Origin: Rhodamnia argentea
Lineage: Eukaryota; Streptophyta; Magnoliopsida; Myrtales; Myrtaceae
Direction of reading: 5' to 3'
DNA length: 64,000 bases
Assembly (NCBI RefSeq): GCF_020921035.1
Contig: NC_063160.1
Span: 23,159,095 to 23,223,094, forward strand
Shown here: positions 23,845 through 35,395 of the stretch, piece after piece
Layout of the letters: each line of letters starts with the position of its first letter
Position numbering within the stretch: position 1 is the stretch's first letter
The notes under the pieces: model-generated
Told to the model about the DNA's origin: nothing
The model's database searches: none
The model's input: only the letters and a program-made list of their open reading frames with translations
Made by a program: the position numbers and the translations under genes

Positions 23845-24306
23845 CTTTGTACTTGGCGCAGGCAGACAACGTAATTCGCCGGCACCGATTGGAGCAGCAA
23901 GATAGTCTTCTTCGCTCGAAGAGGAGGAGACGACGACGACGAAGAGGGAAGCTCGAGTGCGAGATTCGGATGCGCCCGAAACGACGTAGTTAACCGGGAA
24001 ATCGAGAAATGGTGGGCGGGCCCAAAAAAATTTCCCCAAGCCCGCCCCGTTACGGGCGGGCCGGGCCTCAGGTGAAAAACGCCCATGCCCTCGAAAGTCA
24101 ACCATGGAAAACGAAATGGCGCCAATCGGTCGCCATAAGTACGGCCTGTGGCCACAAACGTGCAAACGCCTCGAAACAAAAATATCAGCGACAACTCACG
24201 AACAAAGCATCGATGAAGCCGTCGCAGAAGCACGAGGGTCGTATCCGCCACTGACCTCCGCGCTCTCCGAAACACCTCCCTCCTCCGCATAGCCCTTCCT
24301 TCCTCC
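23845..24306. promoter_or_regulatory. Shared divergent promoter of ENY2 and the M48 peptidase gene
   Basis: Only about 460 bp separate the two start codons and the genes point away from each other. The interval has GGCCCA at 24019-24024 (a TGGGCC site II on the minus strand). It also has a GC-rich perfect inverted repeat CCCGCCC..GGGCGGG at 24041-24060. No TATA box is obvious, in keeping with a bidirectional housekeeping promoter. Confidence 0.55.
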
Positions 24307-27300
24307 ATGGCCTCGGCCACTCTCTCCTTCCTCGCTCTGCCTCAGAGACCCCGCGCCCTGAGCTCCGGATTCCGGCATCCGAGCGTATTCGGGTTGAGTT
24401 CGGTCTCGATCGGGTCGAATTCCGTCGGAAGGAGGCGTGGATTTAGGTTTTCTGTTTGCAGAGCCGCCGCGGTCGTGTTCCGCGATCTCGATGCCGACGA
24501 TTTCAGGCACCCTCTTGATAAGCAGGTGTGTTGGGAGCTCTCATTTGCTTGGCTGCAATAGTTGTTGGAGAGTTTTGAGCTTTCCTCTTAGAGGATCGCC
24601 ATGGAGATATCATATTGTCCAATCAACTTTGGTTACGCTGAGATGAAACAGAAATTGAGTTAAAAAAGTGAGGATTCTTGTTTATTGCGACAGGAAAAGG
24701 AAGATTCTTGTTTGCATAAAAATGAAATAGCTCGTGAATTCACTTCCTTCAATTTGTGGTTTTCCTCCATATGTTGTCATACATAGGAAACATCATGAAC
24801 CATCAAGGAAATGGCAAATGGAGGGCATTGCTGCCTGAGAAATCAATGCGAAGTTAGACTTGTCGTAGAGTATCAGTTTCATTAGTACTTGTGGCACCGC
24901 CTGAATCCTTCTTCCGTAACCATTTTATATGCAGAATACACTAATATTGAGGGCAATTCCAGGACTAAACGATGTTGGGAAGGCTCTACTAGGTGAGTTG
25001 CATCTTCATATACAATAGCCAGACCAAGTGCCATCACCTTAGTTGGTTTTACATAGGCAGTTCATGTTATTTTCTCGGTAGGTCCTGTTTTTCATTCGAA
25101 TACTACACTTCTATTCCATGCTCCACACTGTTGGTTGATTTTGCGTCAAACATCCTTTCAATTTGTCTCCATAAGAAACTTTCCTTGACTCTGCGATTGC
25201 AGGAACTGTAACAGAGCAAGTTATGCTTCTTGAGAATATTGGGACATCGGTTCTTGTTTCCCAGAATCAGGTCATATTATAATCATCCGTTATTTTAGTT
25301 GTTTGGCTTAACTTAACTCCTTTTAAATCTGCCTACGAAACGAACTTAAATTTTTTCTACCCTTTGCAACTTTAGTCCAAGCCAATACATGATGAGTCTG
25401 AACAGAAGACTTTTAACGAATCACATCACCTAAATGATCTCGTAACTTTTCTGGCTGGCCTACTGTTGACCTTTGGCTTGTCTGATTTCAATGATCATCA
25501 AATTTTTTCCTTTAGACCACACTCTTAGTCGTTCATGTAGTTTTGTCTCGATGAAGGATCTCGAGCTCTTGCATTAGGCGCTTCAGTCACGAAGAAGTAG
25601 CGTATATTTGGATGAAATTACTAGTATTCCACAGTCATAGTCACTCCTATGTGACAAAAGCACTCAATTGACAATATCTTTTCCACAAATTAGCATTAGC
25701 AATAGGTTGTTACGTCTAAGTGCTCCCACGTTTTAGCTGTTCCTTTTCTGGATGTGCCTAACTGCCGTCATGACTCAACTTGCAAGGAGTTAAGTAAATG
25801 CAAGTTGCGCTTATGTTTACAGGATTTTTTATTGGGTCAAAAGTTTCTTTACTGTTTACTAGTTTCCTCCCTCAGATGGTCAGTTGAATACGAATGAATG
25901 TTATATCTCTAGGGGAATATAGTGGTAAGACTTGATCCTACTATTCGAGTTTCCATGTTACAGCTTTCTGATCTCCATCAATTGATGATTGAGGCTGCGC
26001 AAATACTGAATATTGAAGCTCCGGATCTCTATGTACGTCAAAGTCCTGTACCAAATGCATATACTTTAGCAATCGGTGGCAAAAAGCCATTTGTTGTTGT
26101 TCATACCAGCCTTGTGGAGCTTCTAACACGAAAAGAGTTGCAGGTATCTGCTTGTCTCAACTGGGATTTACATTCTTGCTAAATGTTTTTATGTAACTTA
26201 GGTTCAGTGCTTTCTGTTGGCGGACAATGGATTGTTCCTAGTAATGCTTTGTTTTCTTCAAAATCAGTAACCTTATAATTGTATGGTATCCTTTCTGCTG
26301 ACACTAATGATGCATTTGAAAAGATGTAGATATGGAAGTTATTATGAATTTCAGTTGATGGCATTTTATTAACTGGCATCATTTATTGTAAGAATAGGCC
26401 GTTTTGGCTCATGAGTTGGGTCATCTGAAATGCGACCATGGTGTATGGCTCACATTTGCGAATATTCTCACCCTTGGAGCCTATTCTTTGCCTGGTAGGT
26501 GTTTGGTATTTCAGCACTTAGTTTGGAAATTTGAGCATTTCTGTTACTTAATTGCCTTAATCCAAGTAAACTTTAGATACAATACCAAAAGGATGTCAAC
26601 TTTTTCTTCAAAATGCTGATTAGTTGTATAGAATTAGAAGTTATCAAAACGTTTGATGGCTACACAATGTATATTTGGTAACCGCTTAATAGCTTGCAGC
26701 GCTGTGTGGAAATAGTCTTAGTTTGCATAATATGTCGTGGTGATTGTTCACTACACGCAGATAAGAAAATAAAGAAAGGACTGTCCTTGTAATGCTGTAT
26801 AAAATTCATCTTATGGCAATTCTCTGTTCATAGCCATCTTCTGGAAAGTTAGAGCTCTAATAATTCTAAAGACGCTGCAATCTGTGGTCGCAATACTTGA
26901 CATGATTCCAGGCTGACCATTCAGGCATCCTCATAATTATTTTTGGCAGGACTTGGTGGATTAATAGCTCAAAGGCTAGAAGAACAGTTGTTTAGATGGC
27001 TTCGAGCAGCAGAGCTAACTTGTGATCGTGCTGCACTTCTCGTTGCCCAAGACCCCAAGGTACAGGTCGATTCCTCAGAGCTTACGTATTATGGATAACC
27101 TGTAAAAGGATGAATTTTAATGACACTAATTGATGTTTGTACAAGAGGTTGTCATTTCTGTTCTGATGAAACTAGCCGGTGGAATCCCATCTTTGGCTGA
27201 TCAATTAAATGTGGATGCCTTTTTAGAGCAAGCTCGTTCTTATGATAAAGCATCTTCAAGCCCTGCGGGGTGGTATATAAGGTGAGCGATGGTGTAGGCT

Positions 27301-27495
27301 AATTTTTGCCCATTGACGAGTTAAGAACTCGTGATATATTCTCTAGCCGTTTTGTCCAGAAATGCTCAAACAAGGCAACTTTCACATCCTCTGCCAGTTC
27401 TACGTGCCCGCGAGATTGATGAATGGTCCAGAAGTCAGGATTACCAAATCCTTCTGAGACGTGCTGCACAGGTCAATTCATTGCGGAAAGTATAG
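24307..27495 (+). CDS. Plastid-type M48 family metallopeptidase
   Basis: Zinc metallopeptidase of the M48 (Ste24/HtpX/Oma1) clan. Exons: 24307-24525, 24935-24992, 25203-25270, 25964-26143, 26398-26494, 26950-27059, 27148-27281, 27360-27495; 1002 nt, 333 residues, all junctions in frame. The first 50-60 residues are Ser/Arg-rich with few acids, as in a chloroplast transit peptide. The domain shows PDLYVRQSPVPNAYTLAIGG, then HELGH at 180-184 (zinc and catalytic residues) and AELTCDRAAL with E229 as the third zinc ligand. A hydrophobic stretch lies between these (TFANILTLGAYSLPG). The C-terminal SHPLPVLRAREIDEWSRS is typical of this subgroup; I recall Arabidopsis At3g27110 as its counterpart. 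Substrate unknown. Plastid targeting is inferred from composition. Confidence 0.95.
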
Positions 27496-28624
27496 AAGTC
27501 TCCGGTGCTACAGAAAAATTATCAGGAGTAGCTTAAGCAGGTTAGCTTGTGACTTTGATCCTTATCTTCTGAACCTTCTGCATGCGTAAATTCTTTTCTT
27601 TCTTACAAAATTATCTCCCATCCCCAATTTCCACTGTTTCGTTAGGCTTGTAGGTTCTCTGCAATTTCCATTTACCATTCCAAATGGAACAGCGAGATGG
27701 TTTCACTTGCTACAAAAGCTCGAGTCATGGCTTTTATTTTCAGTATGTGGGATATGCCACGTTTTCTGCTGTTTTGCTCCAATAGGAATTAAAAAAAAAA
27801 AAATCTGCTGAAGAATTTTGCGAAATGGCCTTCTCAAATGCGAACTCACAAAAACGTCTGTTTACCTGACATTGTTGCTGTCCTTCTAAAAAGCTCTCAT
27901 AGCAACACTAAATCAAAGACTCTAAAGAATTCTCAGGATCTGTGTATTAATTCATTTTATCTGGAAAAGAAATTTTATTTATTGAATTGTGGCAGATGGA
28001 AGATGACCGAAGAGAAGGTGTCTAGAGAAGCTCTCAGCTGCCTCGGAATTCAACGTCGCCGTAGCTTCAAGGGTCATCTGGAAAACTTAGTGTAGGAATA
28101 CACACAAGCCTGCGTAAAATATTGTACAAACTGCAGAATATGCAGAGGGATGTATAATATACAGCAGTAAAAGAATGAACTTCTGTTAAAGAAACCTCGT
28201 GGTGCATTTGGTTGGACACAGGACATCTCCAATAGTGCACTGCTTGTACAAAATCTTCCAATGGACGCTTGAGGTGTATACTGATTATGGACGTCGGTCA
28301 TAATTTTTACTGGATGTTCCTCAGTTTATTCGCAGTAATATAGCTTGATGTGAAACTGCTTTGATCTCTCTCCAGTTTTGTATCTCTTTTAGCATACAGC
28401 CACTTTGGTTTTTCTAGCCCAGCTGAGTAAATTTTATCCTATGCCAGCAAACGGTGGTAAAAACGTACTCATCAGGTGGTAAAATGATCAATTTCAACCA
28501 TTAAAGAGTGAATATTTTCTCGCAGCACTCCTTAAATCGAAAAAACAAAATCCCCTGAAAACTTCTCGAAGAAACAAAATTACAATGCTCGCAATAAAAT
28601 CATGTCATTTTCCGAAGGGCACAT
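27496..28624. other. Convergent 3' intergenic region (M48 / DUF642)
   Basis: No gene recognised. The two flanking genes converge here, so most of it is likely to be 3' UTRs. A possible extra spliced 3' UTR exon around 27997-28095 cannot be confirmed by eye. Confidence 0.4.
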
Positions 28625-29963
28625 TCAATTCATTACGGGAGCCACAAATAAAAGCAGAGATAGCAGAAACCTCCACTGGATTGCCAATTTGAGGCCAAGA
28701 GAAGCTCGCAAAACGACATCGTCGACCACCGGACCGCAAAGCGTGCCATCCTTGGTCTGGCTACTCACATAGCTTACGAAGCTGATCGGCGTCGTGCCGG
28801 TATCAGAATCGGCCTTGAACTTGAAAGAGAACTTCTGAGCTGACCCCATCCCCTTGCTCTGAATTGTGTAGTTCTGAAGGACCGATCCCGCTTGCGCCCT
28901 GACTTCCAAATCGCCGACACAGGAATCGTTCCCGTCCCCGAGCATAAATTCCAATGTGTAGGACGAATCCTTCGTTAGTTGGGCGGCCGTTTGTATGCCG
29001 GATGAATTTCCTGAGACGAATTCTACAGCAGCATTTCCTTGAGGGATAAAGAAGTGTTTGGAGTCGATATACTTGACGGTGCCGAGGATCGACCACTCTC
29101 TCAATGGCGATTGAACAGGGCTCTGCGCCGGTTGTAATAGAACTCCTTCGTTAGAGTCCGCCAAGAAATCTGGACCGAACTCGAATCCCCCGTTTACCAA
29201 TTCATTATCTGCGGAAGCATCAGCATTGTAAGAAAACACAGAACTCGGTGAAACCTCCAAAAATGGAGAAATTCTTCTGTTACGCACCATTGGCTTTGAC
29301 GAGGCTCGTGATGCTCTTCAGCACGATCGAGTCAACGACCGGCCAGCACGTCGCGTTGACGTCCGACTCCGTCGTTTCGCTCCCGATCACCAGATCGATC
29401 GCCTCCCTATCTCCCCAGCTCCCCAGGAACTGACCGTACACGGCCCGCTGCTTCTCCCCCACCGGAAACACCCCCCGGCTGTCCGGCGCCGAGATCACGA
29501 CGCTGCCATTGCTCGAGCAGTTCGCGCCGCCGGACGAGGCGATCGCGAAGGTGACCAAGTAGTCCGCGTAGTCGGCGGAGGCCGCGAAAGTCTGGTTGAT
29601 CGTGCCGTCCTGGCCCAGCTGGACGGCGCGGCGTTGGCCGTCGCCGCTCGCCGTCAGGTAGTAGACCTCGCCGCTGAACGACCAGCCGGGGAGCGTGTCG
29701 TTTTGCCAGAGCAGGAACGGCCCGGTGGAGTTCGCCGGCACGCCGGGCGGCGGCGTCTCGAAGTCGGGGTTCTGGAGAAGATCAGCTGGGAAGGCATCGT
29801 GGCAGAGACATGGGAAATCAGTGGGAAGGACCGCAAAGAACAAATACAAAAAATTTCTTCTTCTCTTCTCTGTTCGACGATGAGAAAGATGAAATGTGTC
29901 ACCTGCAGATGCAAATCCCAGCAGAAGAAACTGGAGGACGAGTGTCGATGCCGCCTTCTTCAT
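28625..29963 (-). CDS. DUF642 cell-wall protein, secreted and possibly GPI-anchored
   Basis: Exons (minus): 29903-29963, 29288-29785, 28625-29208; 1143 nt, 380 residues. A signal peptide (MKKAASTLVLQFLLLG, cleaved near SAADLLQ) is followed by two galactose-binding-like halves. The first opens LLQNPDFETPP and holds LPGWSFSGEVYYL; the second opens NELVNGGFEFGP and holds WSILGTVKYID and the conserved pair TLCGPVVDDVVL. The equivalent pair in the first half is ATCWPVVDSIVL. Several Asn-X-Ser/Thr sites fit secretion. The C-terminal 20 residues are hydrophobic after a small-residue stretch, as in the GPI-anchored DUF642 subgroup. Family members bind wall polysaccharide and pectin methylesterase. 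Start 29963 was chosen because it places the signal helix at the N-terminus; in-frame ATGs lie 30-40 bp upstream. Confidence 0.94.
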
Positions 29964-30807
29964 TGCGATCCTGCGGCAGCAGTAGCGCAAGCCCATGAAC
30001 ACCGATCCGTTTGACTACGAGTCGCCGGTTGCCGCCATGTCTTTTAGCCAAAAAAGCAAAAAAAAAATTTGAAATAAAGAAGAAGATAAATTTTTTTACG
30101 GCAAATTAATTGGCGCATTAATGCTCTTGGAGGCTAATGTAATAACCTAAGGCACGTGTTGGAAAGCGTTGACTTGCACGTGGATGACTGCTTGACTTGG
30201 ATGGTGACGCGACTCTCGATTCGGGTAGCGCCCACGCTCCACCGGCGAGGAGGACGGTGAGGTCCAGGTCACGTGACACAGGAAGCGCGTGGTGGTTTCG
30301 GTTCCACATCTGCCACCACGATGCGGCTTCCTTCCATCCGTCTACGAAGGGGAAGGTTCCGGCTCTCGCCAGGCGAGCAAGGCTTTTCTAATTTCCGCTA
30401 AAACAATAATAAGAAATCAAAAGGTAAGGACATTTTTTTTTTATAGTCCAGAATTAAGTTGAACGTATTTTAAAAATTTAAAGATTATACTGAAAAATTG
30501 AAAATTCATGGATTATATTACGCATTTGACTAAAATTCAAGGATCATATTGGTCAAATTAAAAGTTCAAGGATCACATTGCATATTTGACTAAAATTTAT
30601 GGATCATTTGTGTCATTTTTCCTAATTAGAACTAAGTGCATCTTGAAAAATTAAAACGACTCGTGAGAATTAGGAAATAAAATTCTTTTTGTTAATACAT
30701 TAGGAACATTTAATTGAGTAGGCTTGCTTGAAATCTAGCATTATTTAAAGATAACAAAAAATTTCAAATAAGATCTATGAACAATTCCCTAGGTCTTGAT
30801 AACATTT
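29964..30807. other. DUF642 5' flank and MITE remnant
   Basis: The promoter region of the DUF642 gene is followed by an AT-rich stretch at about 30441-30622 ending ATTTGTGTCATTTTTCC. That is the same terminus as the Mutator-type MITE at 12665-12940. Its left end is degraded. Confidence 0.45.
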
Positions 30808-31439
30808 AGGCTCCATTCCTTTCGTAAAAAATGAAGTGTTTTTGGAGAATGCTTTTCAGACAGTCATTTAAAAAAAATGACAATATTTTTCAGTGTTTGG
30901 TTGAAATCTAAAAATGAATCGGAACATATTTTTTGCCATTCGCTAGGGAAAATCAATTTCCTTTATTCACTCCTTTTAATAATTTTTTTTTAAACTTCTA
31001 ATCATTTTTATTTTTTCTTTTTCTATTTTCCATTTATTTTTTTTATTTTTCCTTCTTCTTTGGTCGGCCAAAGGCGTAGCTCGCCGGGCTGGCCTCGTAC
31101 AAGGCTGAGCCAAGCCACATTGGCGACCGACAAAGGAAGAAAAAAAGAAAATAAATAAATTATGAAAAATTTAAATAAAAAAGATTAACAAAATTGAAAA
31201 TAAAAAGAAAGAAAAAAATAGAAATAATTAAAAGGAAAAGGAATGTGAAGAAGTAGAGGGAGGAAAGATGAGGGAACATATTTTTTTTTTCTTAGAAAGA
31301 TAAAATCATTTTCTTCACTTATAAATGTGTTTTCGTCATGAGAGGGTGTCATTGACTTGCTTATTCTTCGACGAAACGACGGAAAATTCAGAAATCATTT
31401 TTCTAGAAATTATTTTTGCGAAACAAACGGACGGAGCCT
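30808..31439. mobile_element. hAT-like MITE
   Basis: The left end AGGCTCCATTCCTTTCG and the right end (AGGCTCCGTCCGTTTGTTTCG on the other strand) are inverted repeats of a type very common in plant hAT-derived MITEs. The interior is A/T-rich with a GC patch at about 31055-31120 built of GGCCTCG and GGCTGAGCC-like words. The putative 8-bp target duplication is poorly preserved. No coding capacity. Confidence 0.65.
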
Positions 31440-32112
31440 TAGAAGTTAAATTGAGTCAAACTAGTTGTGCTTAGCTCGGGCACTCCTCCGGAATTGCTCG
31501 AGATTGATTCTTCTAATTTTGAGTCGAGCTCGAGCTACTTTTGTACCTTCGTGAGTCAAGCTTGAGCTCATCAATCCTCATCTCAATAGGCTCGATTGAG
31601 AGCCTAATCAAGGTTAATTTAAGTTTCCAGTACCACTTTAAAAACATTTAATGCTTATAGAACAAACACAAGAATACCTAAAATCACACGATATACCCAC
31701 ATCATACAATCTATTCGAGATCAAGTTTGAGTGTCTTTCCAAATTTATTGAAATCGAGTTGAATTCGACTACCTCAATTTTTCTATTCAACTCAAACACA
31801 AACATAAACTTTAACAGTGGATTAAACTCAAATCAAATTTTGAGCATCGAGAATGTGGATCTATTCAAACTCGAACTTGTGATTGTAACTACTCAACTCG
31901 GCGCCATCATACCCCATACTACATCTAGTTAGACGCAATTTGATTCGAGTTGATATTCTCATAGGCTAATAGTCCTCTAACTTATAAAATATATATAGTC
32001 ACATCCTCTACCTTTTCCAACCTCCTCTACCTTTTTTCCTTGGCAAAAATAAAACCTTTTCGCCTTCGCCTTTATTGACACCGTCAGATGGCTTGACACG
32101 ACATAAAATCAA
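31440..32112. other. AT-rich spacer, CTCGAG-rich
   Basis: Repeated GAGCTCGAG / TCGAGTT words from about 31485 to 31960 suggest an old repeat. No gene seen. Confidence 0.35.
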
Positions 32113-33362
32113 GGGAAAAATCCAAAAAAGGGCCTGAAGTCCTCTTGTTTTTTCAAATTAGGGCCCCAAGTGAATTCTGTTGCAAATAAGGGTCCAAAGT
32201 GACATGGTGTGTTTCAATTAAAGGCCTGAAGTTGTTATAATATTTCAAAAAATGATCTGGCCTGAAGGGCACTTTCGTCATTTCACATTTTAATTTTTTT
32301 GTTCATTTTCCTTTTTTTCCTTTTTTATTTATAATTTTTTTTATAAAAAAAAAAAAAAAAAAGGAAAAAAGCCGCACAAGCGGGAGGGCCGCCCCTCCCC
32401 CCTGTGTGGCCGCCGGCGCATCTCTTATGGGGGGTCGGCGAGGGCGGCGAACGCCGGCGTCACTAGCCAAAAGCAAGGGTCATCGAGAGAGGGTCGGGCC
32501 CTCTCCCGGATCTGTGTGGGATCGGCGGCCCTCGCCCGGATCGAGAGCCGCGGGTCGTCGCCCGGGACCGGGCAGGGGTCACCTAAGCAACGGCATGGCC
32601 TCGGGACAGCGGTGGGTCGCGACTACAAAGGCCGAGGGTGGTGTCGAGTCTCGTAGAGGGCAACCGCGAGGTCCTCCGGTGGTGCGACGGCTCAAGGTAC
32701 TGGGTCGGATGCGGATTTGAGCTTCTCGGGCTCGAATTTGGTGGCGAGGGGAAGGCGGGCCGGCGATTGGACAGATGGCTGGTGGCACGAGGTGGAGTTG
32801 GTGGCGGTGACAAGAGAAGGAGATAGGGGTCGGACCTCACCGAGCTCGTGGGTTCATGGGTCTCTCGACCTCGGGTGTAGGGGCTCGAAACGGTGGCAGA
32901 GGCGGCGAGAGGCTTAGACCGACGGTCGAGCGGCGCGGCCGTAGGTGGGTTGAGGTGGATGGCTAGCTGGCATCTATAGATGGAGGGGTGGTCATGAGCA
33001 ACAGAAGGAAGGAGAAGGAGAAGACGAAGACGAAGGAGAAGAAAGAAAAGAAAGAGTAGGGGAGGGCCTGGTCGCATCAAGAAAGAGAGAGAGAGAGAGT
33101 GAAGGGAAAAAAAGTGTAAAACAGATAAAAAAATTTAAAAAAAGAAAAAAATCAAATAAATAAAAAGATGAAAATGCCCTTAAAATCGGACCCTTTTTTT
33201 GAAATTTTATGATCATTTCAAGCCCTTATTTGAAATAATATTCACTTTAGGCCCTTATTTGATAAAATGATGACACTTCATGCCCTTATTTGAAACAGAG
33301 ATCATTCGGGACCCTTATTTGAAAAAATAAGAGGATTTCAGGCCATTTTTTAGATTTTTCCC
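32113..33362. mobile_element. Mutator-like (MULE) non-autonomous element with long TIRs and GC-rich core
   Basis: A perfect 9-bp target duplication TAAAATCAA flanks the element (32104-32112 and 33363-33371). The ends begin GGGAAAAATC and are inverted repeats extending about 200 bp with scattered mismatches. Within the TIRs a unit of about 34 bp (CAAATAAGGGCCTGAAGTG type) recurs several times. Between the TIRs, about 32375-33050 is strikingly GC-rich and unlike the AT-rich ends, as in Pack-MULEs that have captured gene sequence. No transposase and no intact captured gene is recognised. A smaller relative lies at 47142-47586. Confidence 0.85.
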
Positions 33363-35016
33363 TAAAATCAATACGAGGTGCTGACGTGGCATTGCATAAC
33401 CACCACGTCAGCACCACAATTAGGAAAAAGAGCTATAAAGGAGAGTAGGTAGCATGAGTGCACAATCAACGGACTAGAACTAGGGCTAGTTTAATTTCAA
33501 TTTGTCAGGCATCAACCAATCGGATAGGCTCTTGACTGGATTTCATCTGGATCGCTAAATATACACGAGCAAAAATGAACCACTTTGTGCGCGCGCATAT
33601 ATATCGAGAATTCTTCGAGACCTTGCGATCGGTTGAAAAAAAAAAAAAAAAAAGAACAATAATAAAAAAGATGTTGAAATGTTAAAATAAAATAAACTTC
33701 AAGATAAGTAATTTCGAAAAGTATTTCCACATCTTTAGATTTGAGAATTCACTTTACTGGATTTATGCGTGAATATTTTCGGTTGAATCGAAATTATTTT
33801 TTATTCAACTTATCATTTTCGGCTTCGAAAAACGAATTTATAAAAAAAAAAATACGTTCACTCAAATAAACTGTATTTTAATTTCACTGTCTAATTACCT
33901 TATTTAATCAGTCTTTGTTAATGTCCGAAGTGCTTTGTCAGTTGACGACCACTCACGAAATAGAATTTCAGAAAAAAGGAAAAAGATCAGTGCTGGACAG
34001 ATAATGTTTCCCCGTACGCAAATGGGATCGTGACAAGTGTTCGTTTCAGTCCTACCAGAATATGGACAGTCATTTTTCCCTAGGCACATAATGCGACTGT
34101 TCAAAAGTTGGACAAGGACATGAATAGCAAACTGACGACACACGTTTTGCATTAGAAAGTCCAGTAAAAAAACGAAATAGGGCGCCGCACGGACGCGGTA
34201 TCACAGGGCATAATGTCGTGGAAAGCCTTACTCTGATACTATGTCATAAAGTATAACCAAGAGCACAAGCCATCGGATGGAGAGAGAGAGAGAGAGAGAG
34301 GGAAGGAGATGCCCACAAGGCATGATTAAAATCAAGCAACCAAGTGACGTGAGATTAAATTTCAACACTTTACACGAGCTTCTTGAGATACATTCGATTA
34401 GGATGCGTCAGATGAGCATATAACCCGCCCACTAACGTCTGTCACCATAGAGAAGGATACACGACGACCGACGCAAGTCGGGGAGAACAACCTTGTTAAC
34501 CAATTGTCGCTTCTTTTTTTTAAAATTTATTTATGACTATTTGTTGTTATGGTGAAGTCCAAAAAGATATGAACTGGCGAAGCCCCTTTCAGCGAAGTTC
34601 CCTCGCCTGGCAAATCCCCAATCGATGGAATTCCTATCTTCTTATAATATTTCAGCGGTGAAGTTAAATATTATTAGTCCATTCATGTTCCGTGAGATTA
34701 ATGAAACGTTATTAGTCCGTGCTTTGTTTGTTTAAAGTGGGTTTCGGGTATTAAAGAAATCAAGATGGGCAATGGCATGTGTTGACAAGGTACTATATGC
34801 ATGGCCTATCAATTCCCTGAATAAAATACAACTACGAATTGTATTAACTTCCCGTGCCTTTTTCCCGATTCGCGCCGAGGAAAGACGATATACACCCATA
34901 TGTATAAGATAATCTGGGAGGGCCGGCGGCGAACGCCTTTCTTATTTGACTCGATCAGTGCCCATCTTCTCGCCGCCACTGGTTCCCCTCCATTAAATAC
35001 AGATCTGTTGATATAT
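33363..35016. other. Gene-free spacer
   Basis: AT-rich with no recognised gene. A GA repeat lies at about 34280-34301 and an A-run at 33636-33652. Confidence 0.4.
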
Positions 35017-35395
35017 AGACCTGTCAAAATGGGTCATAAATTTTTTTTTTTTAAATCCATATGTGATAGGCTGACTTGTTATATGGGTTAGCTATATTCA
35101 ATAAACAAATCATAAATCGATTTAAATATAATACGAATGTTGAAAGGGTTGTAAATGAGTTTACAACTTACTTAGGCCCGGCCCTCCTCTACAACTTTCT
35201 CTTCGTTATCTCTCGTGCTGCAATTTCACACCGGTTTGAGTAAAGAGTATTCCTAAAGTTGATTAAATATGTAAGTGTTTCGGATATATGAGTCGGGTCG
35301 ACTATGTGTCACTGGATTTGTGTTGCCATGAATCGGTCATATACGGGTAAAATGTGTATATTTGGATCGGACCATCCGATCCGCCCATTTGTCGA
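35017..35395. mobile_element. Putative short TIR element (GACCTGTCAAAATGGGT type)
   Basis: The left end has GACCTGTCAAAATGGGTC; the right end reads CGACAAATGGGCGGATCG on the other strand. Similar CCCGTTTGATAG termini occur near 48015-48035. The ends are imperfect and the boundaries approximate. Confidence 0.4.

Noticed and set aside
32406-33080. Open frames of 100-165 codons in the MULE core
   Set aside because: They lie in GC-rich low-complexity DNA between TIRs, and no domain is recognisable; treated as part of the transposon.
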